From contig OY759222.1 in assembly GCA_963662175.1 (NCBI GenBank), positions 19,292,222 to 19,356,221 on the forward strand: DNA of 64,000 bases. The letters run 5' to 3'. The first letter of the stretch is position 1; each line of letters opens with the position of its first letter. A program made the position numbers and the translations under genes. Below the pieces are notes generated by a model, which made no database searches, had not been told where the DNA came from, and worked only from the letters and a program-made list of their open reading frames with translations. Source of the stretch: Aradus depressus (Eukaryota; Arthropoda; Insecta; Hemiptera; Aradidae). Positions 26,001 to 32,699 of the stretch are shown here, in pieces.

Positions 26001-27267
26001 GATGAAGGTATCACATGTGCTAATTTAGAGATCTAATTAGATTTTGGCTGAAATCAGACTACTTAACTTCGAGGCCTAAGTACATTTGACAACATACCGC
26101 TTATGTTAATGTCCAATTAAACATCTCTTAATTAATCATATAAATTGTTGAACAACTTTTTTGTTTTTATTTTTTATTGTTCCATTGTATTTACACAAAT
26201 TGCAAAAATATATGCGAATATACTTTCAGTTTTTAATATTTTCCTTGGAATTATCAACATTCGTTCATTTTCCACCATTTTTATGGTTGATTTTCTCAGA
26301 AACCATTTCTTATCTGCTGTTTAAATGTTAAACAAGTTGATGGGGTTAGAATCAAAATGGTCCAAGTTACATTTTTGAAAATTTTTCGTTAAGTGAATCG
26401 TTTACAAAAATAATAGTTCTTTTCAGGAAAAAAGTTTTACAAGTGAAATATTCGCCAGTGCTGAGATCTATTGGCAAATCATTTATACCATTTTGGTGAC
26501 ATGAACAAGTAACATAAACATTTCAATAGTGACCTTGAAATTAAAATTCGTATTCAATTTTATGGTTTGCTAACAGCAACTTTCACCACAAAGGCAGAAG
26601 ACAAAATATTTCCGGTTTCGATAAATTATAGATTTTTTAAATCAGTTAAGAACTTAATGCACAGTTTTTTCAAAGTTTTAAAAATGACACTTAGACCATT
26701 TTGATTCTAACCTCGTCGATTATGAAAAAGCGAATTTTAAGAGCAATTATTTTTTTTCATTTAGAAAATACAAATCAATGATTTGAAACCAGAATTCTTT
26801 GAAATTGAGGATACATTGTGGTTGGAATGTTAGTTACCTGGTCACCTGGTGTTTGATTGATCAGAATTTGATATTGACTTCCGTATTAAATATAATCGTT
26901 ATAAATGGTTTATTTTAGTTATAAAGATTCTGATAATGGCGAAACGTCAATAAAAATATATTTTGGGGAGACTGAAGGCCAATTTGTTATTCATTTCAAA
27001 ACACCTTCATCAAATGAATTCTTCTTATTCAACGATACATTCTATATGCACCTTTAAAGGATGAGAAAATAAATAAACATAATAAATATATTCTATTAAT
27101 TCCACATAGTATAAAAAGTGATGTAATAAAATTTCCTTTTTACAGACGGATCGTCACCACAACAGGGCTACAGTCCTCACCAGCAGAATTCTAGGTCAAA
27201 CGATTCCTTCGACAATCTGCTTCGTGAGGCTCAAAAGAAATTGCTCAAACGATCCTCACATGTTTGA
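2092..27267 (+). CDS. srl (PPARGC1-like): PGC-1 family transcriptional coactivator (spargel homologue), 15 exons, 5' end missing
   Basis: Exons, all joining in frame across GT-AG introns: 2092-2188, 3920-4086, 6969-7279, 12864-12938, 13799-13983, 14538-14654, 14922-15239, 16538-16721, 17534-17633, 18020-18121, 20244-20351, 21841-21933, 23996-24202, 25618-25763, 27146-27267 (TGA). They give 776 residues of the C-terminal part. Visible in order: a DHDY motif (about residue 328), which in PGC-1 proteins binds host cell factor HCF-1; an acidic Ser-rich stretch DSGLESGDVSDSSE; a basic KKKKLNLEEYRNRRGK segment; an Arg/Ser domain (about 518-620); and an RRM with RNP2 VIYVGQ (652-657) and RNP1 DNYGFVTF (689-696), ending in SDLDG and FDNLLREAQKKLLKR. 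The RRM and tail closely resemble vertebrate PGC-1alpha. The family coactivates nuclear genes for mitochondria and energy metabolism. The N-terminal activation domain with its LxxLL motif was not found; the first visible exon enters in mid-codon, so upstream exons must exist, probably outside the window. Confidence 0.9.
2189..3329 (+). other. intron of the PGC-1 gene, first part
   Basis: Intronic sequence between the exon ending at 2188 and the family R copy at about 3330. The frames in it are short and show no domain. I see no recognisable repeat. Confidence 0.4.
3330..3530 (-). repeat. family R interspersed repeat, minus copy (partial)
   Basis: Contains the family words CTTCTCCAGTACGAATTAAT and TTTTCGCTCTCTCTCC, followed by the usual 'acattgtcagttttta...' section. 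Family R is a non-coding repeat found throughout the window. In sense orientation it starts CCAGCTATACGAAGTATAG and ends CCGGTGATTCACCGAC. Confidence 0.6.
3583..3770. repeat. long hairpin built from two inverted Penelope-like ends
   Basis: Arms 3583-3665 and 3688-3770 (83 bp each) are nearly perfect inverted copies around a 22-bp loop. Each arm has the core CTGAGGA-T-GGTA-gaaa-TACC-GAAAG (minus 3635-3659, plus 3694-3718). A single-arm relative lies at about 44037-44165. The hairpin sits in a PGC-1 intron. Confidence 0.8.
4336..4398 (-). mobile_element. SINE family A, left fragment of an interrupted copy
   Basis: Matches the minus-strand SINE section 'gagtcctaaattttgcctatcct..ttattcac' and stops at TTAA. 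The rest of the same SINE resumes at 5453, after the inserted DNA element. Confidence 0.7.
4399..5452. mobile_element. DNA transposon derivative with about 42-bp TIRs and TTAA target site
   Basis: The left end (GGCTCGATTACATTGAGCGA...) and the reverse complement of the right end (GCCTCGATGACATTGAGCGA...) match over about 42 bp. TTAA is present at both edges (4395-4398 and 5453-5456), which suggests a piggyBac- or Kolobok-like target, although a 3-bp TAA duplication cannot be excluded. The 1,054-bp interior has no transposase; a 21-codon frame (MSTELVRAGVVIL...) starts at about 4642. The element splits a SINE. Confidence 0.75.
5453..5600 (-). mobile_element. SINE family A, right fragment with tRNA-like head
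   Basis: Continues the SINE cut at 4398: 'ggtaggtcttgaacgag...atcgtactggctcggaacc', then B-box-like GGGTTTCGAACCC in reverse at about 5558. The far 5' head is missing. Confidence 0.7.
6150..6480. repeat. unclassified intronic repeat
   Basis: Contains phrases of the style seen in family R (AACTTCACATCCTTTGGAGC, 'cccgattgaaaaat' twice) plus a G-tract at 6357-6366. No coding potential. Confidence 0.35.
6655..6925 (+). repeat. two direct copies of a unit of about 130 bp
   Basis: The phrases TCTTATTTCCATGT, ATACTGTCGAAACATTTGCC and GATCAATCTTGGAT occur twice in the same order, at about 6655-6800 and 6795-6925, just before the exon at 6969. Confidence 0.65.
7435..8682 (-). pseudogene. mariner element with truncated transposase, interrupted by a LINE tail
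   Basis: The terminal repeats (CGAGGGTCGTTCAATAAGTC left; GACTTATTGAACGACCC right) are flanked by TA (7433-7434 and 8683-8684). The minus-strand frame 7445-7771 encodes the second part of the mariner helix-turn-helix region (TPEMIDNIHDMVLSDRRLK), the linker (SARWVPRLPTEENKRNR) and the first catalytic Asp (YITVDET), then stops. The second and third catalytic residues are absent, so there is an internal deletion. A T-rich retroelement tail (7860-8440) sits inside. Confidence 0.8.
7860..8440 (+). mobile_element. LINE-like 3' tail, family L, inserted in mariner
   Basis: C/T-rich sequence (TCCTTCCGTGGCCTCCTTCA) ending GGGGACCTCGGTCACAGAAT with a TTCATTTC tail. The same family is present reversed at 24311-25140 and as a fragment at 53150-53205. 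No reverse transcriptase was seen, so it is probably a non-LTR 3' UTR. Confidence 0.6.
8765..8960 (-). repeat. family R fragment, minus
   Basis: Shares 'ctctctctaaactcttcaactaattttgctgaaaatt' and 'gttattagagttttttgagttga' with other minus-strand R copies. Confidence 0.55.
9290..9645 (-). repeat. family R fragment, minus
   Basis: Shares 'tatgtctatacattcatcaggagttatagttttcac', a T-run and 'ggaaaagatgaaaatccggtgaa' with other R copies; the order is that of the reversed 5' half. Confidence 0.6.
10060..10391 (+). pseudogene. Penelope-like element, GIY-YIG endonuclease fragment
   Basis: Translation gives GVYSLECATCSQLYIGQTGR followed by RFKEIIKEHTAEIKNRGNRS, the GIY-YIG nuclease of Penelope-like retroelements (Cys pair, YIGQTGR, KEH). 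A frame change near 10215 leads into HIIDNSHTFD and the C-terminal tail ending YFNYSPLLTP, with a TGA at 10389-10391. The reverse transcriptase domain upstream was not seen, so the copy is 5' truncated and dead. Confidence 0.85.
10392..11065 (+). mobile_element. Penelope-like 3' end, split by a small MITE
   Basis: AT-rich 3' UTR, then AGGGTCGCTCTCTGCAAACT at about 10684 and the core CTGACGA-T-GGT..GCC-GAAAC (10724-10747). After the MITE (10770-11012) the sequence continues 'ttagtggaatagacaatatttcaaaaaataa'. A second copy flanks the mariner at 48936-50180. Confidence 0.75.
10770..11012. mobile_element. 243-bp MITE with 8-bp target duplication
   Basis: ATATATCT is present on both sides (10762-10769 and 11013-11020). 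The ends share TAAAGGGGTATATGTCA in inverted orientation (left from about 10771, right to about 11010). The related sequence at about 50234 ('aaatatctttggtagaatag') is uninterrupted. Inside lies a perfect 18-bp-stem hairpin (ACCTATCTAAAGCAAGT and its complement, about 10830-10869). An 8-bp duplication suggests hAT, although the exact element edge is ambiguous by a few bases. Confidence 0.65.
11180..11725 (-). repeat. family R copy, minus
   Basis: From about 11400: 'ttacatcaacaattatttggaatttt', 'ctcttttcccttcggccaattttgctgaaaat', 'gtccttatggg', 'ctatacattcattc..gttcacagacgg'. The part before 11400 is less certain. Confidence 0.55.
12081..12215 (+). CDS. small basic frame, 44 residues, unknown
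   Basis: ATG at 12081, TAA at 12213. The product is Lys/Arg/Glu-rich (KYARNYRKRKSEEISHQK, then AEQMQERQYRK). The composition recalls short N-terminal segments of mobile-element proteins, but no family can be named. It lies in the long PGC-1 intron 7280-12863 and is probably transposon debris. Confidence 0.25.
   Translation: MSYMNRKYARNYRKRKSEEISHQKEFKKPKKSSAEQMQERQYRK
12265..12410 (-). repeat. family R fragment, minus
   Basis: Contains 'attggaaaacataaaattccagtgaaaac', 'aatttctgacagattatataacttcc' and 'cttatagctagggga', the reversed 5' start of family R. Confidence 0.6.
12574..12771 (-). pseudogene. LTR-retrotransposon integrase fragment
   Basis: The minus-strand frame contains WLAYKSAVHDSTGKTPAQLV and FGTEFRQP, the region of Ty3/Gypsy-type integrase after the catalytic core (A-Y-x-S-x-V-H-x-S-T-G-x-T-P-x-x-L-x-F-G). 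Only this piece is present. Confidence 0.7.
12985..13189 (+). mobile_element. SINE family A, plus, 5' truncated
   Basis: Starts in the central part ('cgagcctgtacgatgacagg') and runs to the tail ('gagcgctctggtagtaggcg', 'aaagcccgggtatga'). The tRNA head is missing. Confidence 0.7.
15500..15960 (+). pseudogene. Jockey-like LINE reverse transcriptase C-terminal debris
   Basis: Broken frames read VRYLGLLLDKRLTWN, then ELKRRYKRLQKLPKQRSKLS and further pieces in other frames, the pattern of the C-terminal end of a Jockey-clade reverse transcriptase. Many stops and frame changes. It lies in the PGC-1 intron 15240-16537. Confidence 0.75.
16036..16340 (-). mobile_element. SINE family A, minus, near full length
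   Basis: Runs from 'gttagttagtcattatgactcctgtccggg' to 'gagctactggcgccctct'. The central 'ttaacgtgcccatccgaaggacggcgtgc' is intact. The tRNA-like head is at the right edge. Confidence 0.75.
17065..17165 (-). mobile_element. SINE family A tail fragment
   Basis: 'gactaatgcccaggcttta', 'gagctctttcatcactctggtggaca' and 'ttgcctacctagg' match the reversed SINE tail; everything else is missing. Confidence 0.55.
17531..17536 (+). promoter_or_regulatory. NAGNAG tandem splice acceptor
   Basis: The acceptor before the exon ending at 17633 reads TAGCAG. Splicing after TAG gives Ala-Ala-Asn; splicing after CAG gives Ala-Asn. Both keep the frame, so two isoforms differing by one alanine just before the RS domain are possible. 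Confidence 0.5.
18215..18545 (-). repeat. family R copy, minus, with intact terminal hairpin
   Basis: Starts GTCGGTGAATCACCGGC (terminal palindrome), then 'acttccccagaacgaattaatgg', 'ttttcgctctctttccg' and two 'acaacggcagttatt' sections. Confidence 0.7.
18695..19065. repeat. intronic compound repeat, copy 1 (unit plus SINE stub)
   Basis: Unit words: GGCATAAAATGATGA, TTGCAAGGACGTAATTCTGA, 'cagtggacagaaaggga'. It is followed by a short reversed SINE A stub (about 18990-19065). The same arrangement recurs at 19105-19580 and 20430-20922. Confidence 0.6.
19105..19580. repeat. intronic compound repeat, copy 2 (unit plus SINE)
   Basis: A shorter unit ('ggcgtaaaatgatgaaagaaca', 'agagtggacaggaagg', 'aataaatataaatat') followed by a longer reversed SINE A (about 19341-19580, up to the central domain). 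Confidence 0.6.
20430..20922. repeat. intronic compound repeat, copy 3 (unit plus SINE)
   Basis: The unit includes TTGCAAGGACGTAATTCTGA and 'agagtggacagaaaggaaagg'; a reversed SINE A tail follows at about 20773-20922. A fourth unit fragment without SINE is at 22220-22330. Confidence 0.6.
21090..21530 (+). pseudogene. mariner deletion derivative, second lineage
   Basis: A frame from 21241 reads MNDLNEQQLAVKFCVKLGKS then ATETFTMLNRD, the start of a mariner transposase. After a small break it jumps to the C-terminus (EAYQDCFNKLKHRCDKC, GEYFEGDPHM, stop about 21468). The central catalytic region is deleted. The right terminal repeat (GTATTTTTTGAACATACCTCG, ending 21530, then TA) is present; the left one was not found. 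Confidence 0.75.
22220..22330. repeat. fragment of the intronic compound unit, copy 4
   Basis: 'ggcataaaatgatgaacgaa' and TTGCAAGGACGTAATTCTGA match the units at 18695, 19105 and 20430. Confidence 0.55.
22358..22685 (+). repeat. family R copy, plus, internally shortened
   Basis: Starts 'cctaactatacggagtatagg' (the 5' hairpin with changes), followed by 'gttatgcaatcggtgagaaattgg' and the usual 'ataactgccgttgtaat' sections. Confidence 0.65.
22725..23045. repeat. Penelope-like terminal repeat pair with a G-tract
   Basis: Left 'aattgtaggaatattgag..' and right '..gatcaatatccctacaatt' are inverted. A core CTGATGA-T-GATATA-aaa-TATATC-GAAAC lies on the minus strand at 22767-22794. A 19-plus-base G run at about 22813 may be a sequencing weak point. 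Confidence 0.55.
23300..23815 (+). repeat. family R copy, plus
   Basis: 'tgtctgtctgtgaatacgataactcccgatagaa', 'ttttcagccaaatcggtc', two 'ataactgccgatgtaatgaatg' sections, and the end 'ggggaagtacattaccggtgttttaccgacg'. It lies directly before the RRM exon at 23996. Confidence 0.7.
24241..25495 (+). repeat. family R copy, plus, split by LINE-like family L
   Basis: The 5' part is 24241-24310 and the 3' part 25141-25495 ('ccgttgtaagaagatatg', 'ttttcagccaatttggccg', 'gggagtacattacca'). The gap is the reversed family L tail. Confidence 0.6.
24311..25140 (-). mobile_element. LINE-like 3' tail, family L, minus
   Basis: Begins with GAAATGA repeats and 'gggaccgaggtcccctaagaataaatac', runs through purine-rich sequence, and ends 'gccacggaaggagagtgacgaattgggggaggcagggagttcc'. 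This is the reverse of 7860-8440 but longer. It was inserted within a family R copy between two exons that both encode the RRM. Confidence 0.6.
26338..26725. mobile_element. MITE-like element, about 390 bp
   Basis: The ends share GGTTAGAATCAAAATGGTCY in inverted orientation (left about 26343, right about 26690-26715) with about 40 bp of similarity. No coding capacity. It lies in the last PGC-1 intron. Confidence 0.65.
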
Positions 27268-27720
27268 CCCCTGCTTTTTTATAGCAATTTTAGTAATGAG
27301 TACTATAATAATAACCATTTTAATTATATTTTTGTAGACAAATTAGTATCGGTTCCTGAGGCTATCTTGCCTCGTGTCTTAGTTCTAGTTGTTTTGTTTC
27401 TCTTATTTCAAAATGGTGATCCATTATGTAAATCTTTACCCCCTTTTCTCTCTCCCTTTCATTACATTTGTTTATATATACATATGTTTTCATATCGCAT
27501 TATTGAACGTTTTCAATCTAACAAGAAAAATAATTTAAAATATTTTGTTCAGAACATTAAATTATTTTCATAATAACACTAAGAATTGTGATAGTCTTAT
27601 TGCCCGTTTTGATGCGATATGGGTTATTTAATAGGATTAATTATATGTATATAAAATACATAGTAATATTTATTTAATGGAGAATTTAAACTATGTAGTC
27701 GATATGTAGACAATTTTTTA

Positions 27721-27726
27721 AATAAA
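27721..27726 (+). terminator. candidate poly(A) signal of the PGC-1 gene
   Basis: First canonical AATAAA found after the TGA at 27265-27267, about 450 bp downstream, in an AT-rich 3' region with no other gene. Confidence 0.4.
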
Positions 27727-27749
27727 TTAAAATAATGAATGTAAAAAAA

Positions 27750-28060
27750 AATATTTTTAATTGTATTCACTGCGCATATCTTCTGGCCACCATATTTTAT
27801 TTTTTTGTTGCCACTGCCATATTGAGTTGAGACTGGATATATCAGCGTGTCCCAGGACCAGCCAATTGTCTAAAAAGGTTCTTAAGAAGAGTTTGTCAGG
27901 GTTTTCCTTATGTCACTCCCATAATCTTAGTATACAATTACGCCATTAATTTATTCTTGTCTTGAACGAAGCTTGGACTTGCTAGTGATATCATAGTGTT
28001 TATTTATTAGAATTTTATTTTTATTTCATACGAACTAAATAAAATTCTTAAATGCAAATT
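27750..28060. other. intergenic, nothing recognised
   Basis: AT-rich sequence with short frames only; no clear similarity to the repeats seen elsewhere in the window. Confidence 0.3.
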
Positions 28061-28350
28061 CGTATTGATAATAAATTATTTGTAATCAACTAAGATTTCG
28101 CTCTCCCTTTTAACCCTGCTTCAGCTTAATTTGATAAAAATTAATATTGCTTTTACTCATTCCATATGTAAAATTTTGTATCGATACAGTCTCTTGATTG
28201 TTTTCGTTCCCTTAGATAAAAACATGACTTTTTCATTTTTTGATTCGGGGGGTTTGTAAACTTGGAATTCCGGTGAAAATTCAACATAGATTTTTTTGAT
28301 TACGTATCGTTCCCGATACTACATATAGGAGGGGGAGGAAAAATATAGTT
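28060..28350 (-). repeat. family R fragment, minus
   Basis: 'agatttcgctctcccttttaaccctgcttc', 'aaattaatattg', 'ttggaattccggtgaaaattcaac' match reversed family R sections. Confidence 0.55.
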
Positions 28351-28376
28351 GATTTTTTATATAACGGACATAGTCC

Positions 28377-28980
28377 TTCACTTCATTTGCAGGGAGGGAG
28401 TGCATGTCTTGACAACGCTGCACCCTCACTAGTTCAACCAGCTTGCCACTCCATCGAAGTGTAGAGCTGTTCAATAATGGCAGCTAGGCTTCTAGTGGTA
28501 GGTAAGGGGAATACTGAGGAATGGCTTTCGCCTGTTTCCAGGATATTGTCTCTCACTTCATCTGCAGGGAGGGAGTGCATGTCTTGGCAACGCTGCACCC
28601 TCACTAGTTCAGCCAGCTTGCCATCCCATCTAAGTGTAGACCTGTTCAATAATGGCAACTAGGCTTCTAGTGGTAGGTAAGGGGAATACTGAGGAATGGC
28701 TCTCGCCTGTCTCCAGGATATTGTCTCTCACTTCATCTGCAGGGAGGGAGTGCATGTCTTGGCAACGCTGCACCCTCACTAGTTCAGCCAGCTTGCCATC
28801 CTATCTAAGTGTAGACCTGTTCAATAATGGCAACTAGGCTTCTAGTGGTAGGTAAGGGGAATACTGAGGAATGGCTCTCGCCTGTTTCCAGGATATTGTC
28901 TCTCACTTCATCTGCAGGGAGGGAGTGCATGTCTTGGCAACGCGGCACCCTCACTAGTTCAACCAGCTTGCCACCCCATT
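28377..28980 (+). repeat. 175-bp tandem satellite, about 3.4 copies
   Basis: The phrase GGCTTCTAGTGGTAGGTAAG recurs at about 28487, 28662 and 28837, giving an exact 175-bp period. Copies differ at only a few positions. The array starts and ends within a unit ('cttcatttgcagggaggg' to 'caaccagcttgccacccc'). It is clearly GC-richer than its surroundings. The frames it opens are by-products of the repeat. Confidence 0.9.
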
Positions 28981-29257
28981 CGTCAACCCCACACTTTAGA
29001 GAAGTGACTGGTCCGACAAGGGAACATCCTGTATAGTTATACTAATATATTTTCTTTCAATTATAGTCAAATTGCATTTAAACAAATAGAAAATTTGAAA
29101 AAAAAAAAATTAAGTAATGTGCGGTGTATAATAGTAGTGATATTAATAAGGATAATTTTCAGTCACAATTAGTTTTATTGTGATTTGTTTCTATTATTGT
29201 TTGATCGTTAACTTTTATTGTAAATACCGTTTGTAAATAACGGAGGTAATGATTTAG

Positions 29258-29427
29258 CAGTGGCGTAGGCAGGGTGGACGAGGAGTCACCACATATTTTC
29301 GTTTACTTTTTTTGTGTCAAGGGTAAAGAGGTGGGGAGCGAAAAATGCTCACTAACCTGTGCTGAATTTATTCTAATGTTACCTTAAACATTCAAAATGT
29401 GCCCCCTCCCCCCTTTCTACGCCACAT
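29258..29427. mobile_element. hAT-like MITE, about 170 bp
   Basis: The left end CAGTGGCGTAGGCAGGG and the reverse of the right end (CCTTTCTACGCCAC) are inverted repeats of the type common in hAT elements. Flanks TGATTTAG and TGATTATT are a possible decayed 8-bp duplication. Confidence 0.55.
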
Positions 29428-29819
29428 TGATTATTTTCACAATTTTTGTTTTGTTGTTAAAGCCCTATTTTTGTCTATGAACCTTCTTGGTTTTTATGTG
29501 TACATAAATGGACTTGGCTGTGCTCTTATTTTGTTCTGAATTTTACCATCTAGTTGTATTATATTTTTTTTTTCTTTCTTTTAAATATATAAAATATATA
29601 AATGAATATTTTCATATAAATTCACAAATTTGTGTAATATAATATAATATCGTTATAAACCATAGTAAAATAAGTCTAGATAGGAATAACACGTACGCTG
29701 GAGTTTGGAAATAAGTGTAGAATCCTTTTTGTAGTTGTCACAGGATATATAATGAAAATTTTCTTGAAACACATCCTCAAAGATGTACTGAAATACAAAT
29801 AAGATCCTGGCTAATCTAA

Positions 29820-29975
29820 AAAAAAAAAAAAAAAAAAAAAAAAATACGCCTGAGCACAATTTGTTTTCAAAAATTTTAAAAATATATATATATATTTTCA
29901 TAAGTTTTGTGAAAATGAATCATATCAGTGTCCTATCACAGGGAGGGGGGGGGGGGGGGGGGGGGGGGGGGAGCC
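29820..29975. repeat. homopolymer tracts: A(24) and G(28)
   Basis: An A run at about 29819-29844, then a run of about 28 G at 29943-29971. Lengths of such runs are unreliable in assembled sequence. Confidence 0.8.
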
Positions 29976-29999
29976 TCCGATAGATATGTAAGTTAAGAC

Positions 30000-30955
30000 C
30001 CTTTTAGAAAAAAAAAAAAAAGAAACTTATCCTTCAAGTAATTGAAATTTTCTCAATTTTGCCGAAATTATACTCATTTCGAGCGCTCACAATTGATGAT
30101 TTAACACAGTAGTGTTTCCCAAACCAGAGGGTCACGAAAAAATAGAAGAAAAAAAAAAATGGTTATTAATGTTATATAATAATATTCAAATAAAAGAAAT
30201 TGAAGGATGTTTTAATAACAAAACTAGGTTTACAAGTATTAAATATAGATTATATTAATCTAAGAAAGATTCCTGTGAAATTTAAGTCTGCGTATTGTGT
30301 TAATGAATAGTTGCTAATTAGTTTGTTCGTTATTTAAAGGTGTCCTTTAAGGAGAGGCTTTATTGATTTTTTTATCATGCCTTGTAATTTTCAATCCATT
30401 GAAGCACTATCTTCATCATCGTCCCCTACTTCTTATCAAATAGATTTTTATTTGACATTATTTTGCGTTCTGAATTTCACCAATCATCCATTTGATGCTT
30501 TGAATTCTTTAAAGTCCATTCACTTCCTGTCCAAAACGACTTGAGTTTTAGTTTATTTTTGTTTTATCATAACTTTTAAAGCGCCTGATTTTTTAATTTT
30601 TTGAAAACTTGTTTTTTTTTTCGATATTCAACCTTGAATACATGTAGACATAATTCTTCTCGGTTATAAATATTTATCATATCAATTTTTATTTCTAATG
30701 TAACGACTAGAAGTGAACTGACTGCCGGAAAAGGCGTAATGTTTAGAGAAACACAGTTCAAATATAAATCCAAGTGCACAGAATAGAAATCTTTGCAAAA
30801 AAAGACGTGAGGAAGAGAGCCCCGGTGTCCGTTTACTTGATGGATTTCCAGCTTTTATTACTTTCCGCGTCCGCTATTGGGGGAGATCTGCTAAACAGAC
30901 GTTCTAATGCATTAACCTTTGTAGAGGGTTGTCCGCAAGCATTTTACTTTATATA
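30000..30955. other. intergenic, nothing recognised
   Basis: AT-rich, short frames only, no domain or clear repeat. Confidence 0.3.
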
Positions 30956-31682
30956 TTTTTTACTTTCCCAGCTTTACGAAGTATAGCAGAAGTTACGTAA
31001 TCGGTTAGAAAATCACTGCCGAGTTTTCAATACAATTTCATGTTTTCCGAACTCCTGATTCAAAAAATGAAAATAGAAAAAGTATGTATGTGTGAACATG
31101 ATAATTCCCTATGGAACGAATGTATCGACATGAAATTAGATGTGTGATGACAATATTGATTTTCAGCCAAATTGACCATAGACTGAATGATGTGATTAGG
31201 AGGAGGCTTAACACAAAAACTCAAATAATTGTTGTAATGAATGTATTACCACGGATATGTATATTCAAAGCCCTAAAAAGACATCATTTATTAATTTTAA
31301 GAAGAATCAGACAAAGGGGAGGGGGGGATCAGAGGGGCTCAACAAAAAAATCTTAATAACTTCGGCTGTAATGAATGTATGCACCTGCAATTGTATATTT
31401 AAATTCAAAACCCCATAAGGATGACAAGTATCAATTTTCTGTGAAATCGGTAGAAGGGAATGGAGGACCAGAGATGGGAGACTCGACTCAAATATCTTAA
31501 TAACTGCCGATGTAATGAATATATCGACACAAAATTTAGTATGAGCATTCAGAAGTCACTATGTAAGTCAAATATTGAGTTTGAGCTCGAACGGTCGATT
31601 TACTTTGTAGGGGAGAGCGAAAACGTATTCGATTAATTTATGCTGGGGAAGTACATACCCGATGATTCACCGACGACTTTTC
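30955..31682 (+). repeat. family R copy, plus, essentially full length
   Basis: Starts 'actttcccagctttacgaagtatagcagaag', passes 'gataattccctatgg', 'ttttcagccaaattgacc' and three 'aactgccg/ttcggctgtaatgaatgta' sections, and ends 'ggggaagtacatacccgatgattcaccgacga'. It is the best copy for defining both ends. No coding potential. Confidence 0.75.
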
Positions 31683-32004
31683 CAATCTTAGTTTCATTTT
31701 GTCTCGTAATTTAAATATTTTAAGGTCTTGGAGAAATTTTTTTAGTAGACGTTTCCATATGGGCCTATATTTTTGATATTGCCTTTAAAGCTCAATTTTT
31801 CTAAATTATCTAGTTTCAGAATGGGCTATTGAACTGAAATAAGGTAGTTTCAAAAATTCTCTACTCTCATTTTACTTAGCAAAAATAGTCAATAACTCTT
31901 CCTGCATTAGTAAAAGTCAAAAGCATCTTTCAAACGATGTGCCATATGACCTTTTGATCTTTAGTTGGAGGATTTAATTCCTAAAAAAGGTCAGTATTAA
32001 AACT

Positions 32005-32400
32005 CAACGGCAATGTACTTCACCAGCTCGAATTAATAATGTTTTTGCTTCTTCTTAAATCAATCGATCGATTTCGGTCCTAACGATAGTACTGAATTTC
32101 ATGTTGATAATTGATTATATTGCCAGTTGATATGGATTTTGGGTAGATTCCACCTTCTCTTTGGCCGAAATAGGAACAATTAGTTTCGTCCGAGGGGGGG
32201 GTTTCTAGCGTTATATCTGTTTGTATCTTGTTATAAGTGTAGATTATATCTGGTTTTTATATTGCGTAAGTTATACCTTGTTTTTATATATTTAGATTCA
32301 GTGGTTTGGAAAACATGATATTCCGGTGAAAACTTTAAATCGAATTTCTGAAAATTTGCATTACTTCTTCTATACTTCGTATAAGGGAAGTTAATTAAAA
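32005..32400 (-). repeat. family R copy, minus
   Basis: 'acggcaatgtacttcaccagctcgaattaata' through 'ttctttggccgaaatagg' to 'gatattccggtgaaaac' and 'ttcttctatacttcgtataaggg' (the reversed 5' hairpin). Confidence 0.65.
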
Positions 32401-32446
32401 CTGATTTACTAGGCGTCATCCTTTGTATGAAAAACAAGGTCGTTTT

Positions 32447-32640
32447 ATGACTCATGCCAGGGCTTTAACTACGAGATCGCCTACTACCAGAGCGCTCCTT
32501 CGCTCTGATGGACAAGAGGTCCGCCTCTACTCCTAAATTTTGTCTACTTAGGGTCCTAAATCGAGTACCGAGACATCGCTTACCTCCCATCCGAAGGTTT
32601 CGAATCACGATCTGCTCAGAAGGCCTAGTAGCACTCTACA
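32447..32640 (-). mobile_element. SINE family A, minus, internally deleted
   Basis: 'actcatgccagggctttaactacgag', 'accagagcgctccttcgctctgatggacaagag', then a shortened central part and 'gaatcacgatctgctcagaag'. Confidence 0.65.
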
Positions 32641-32699
32641 AAATAAAACAGGGTATCATGTACCGAAAAAAATAAATAAGTGAGGGTTGGGAAACTCTG

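Noticed and set aside
28434..29036. Three similar 61-69 residue frames
   Set aside because: Products of the 175-bp satellite; no independent support.
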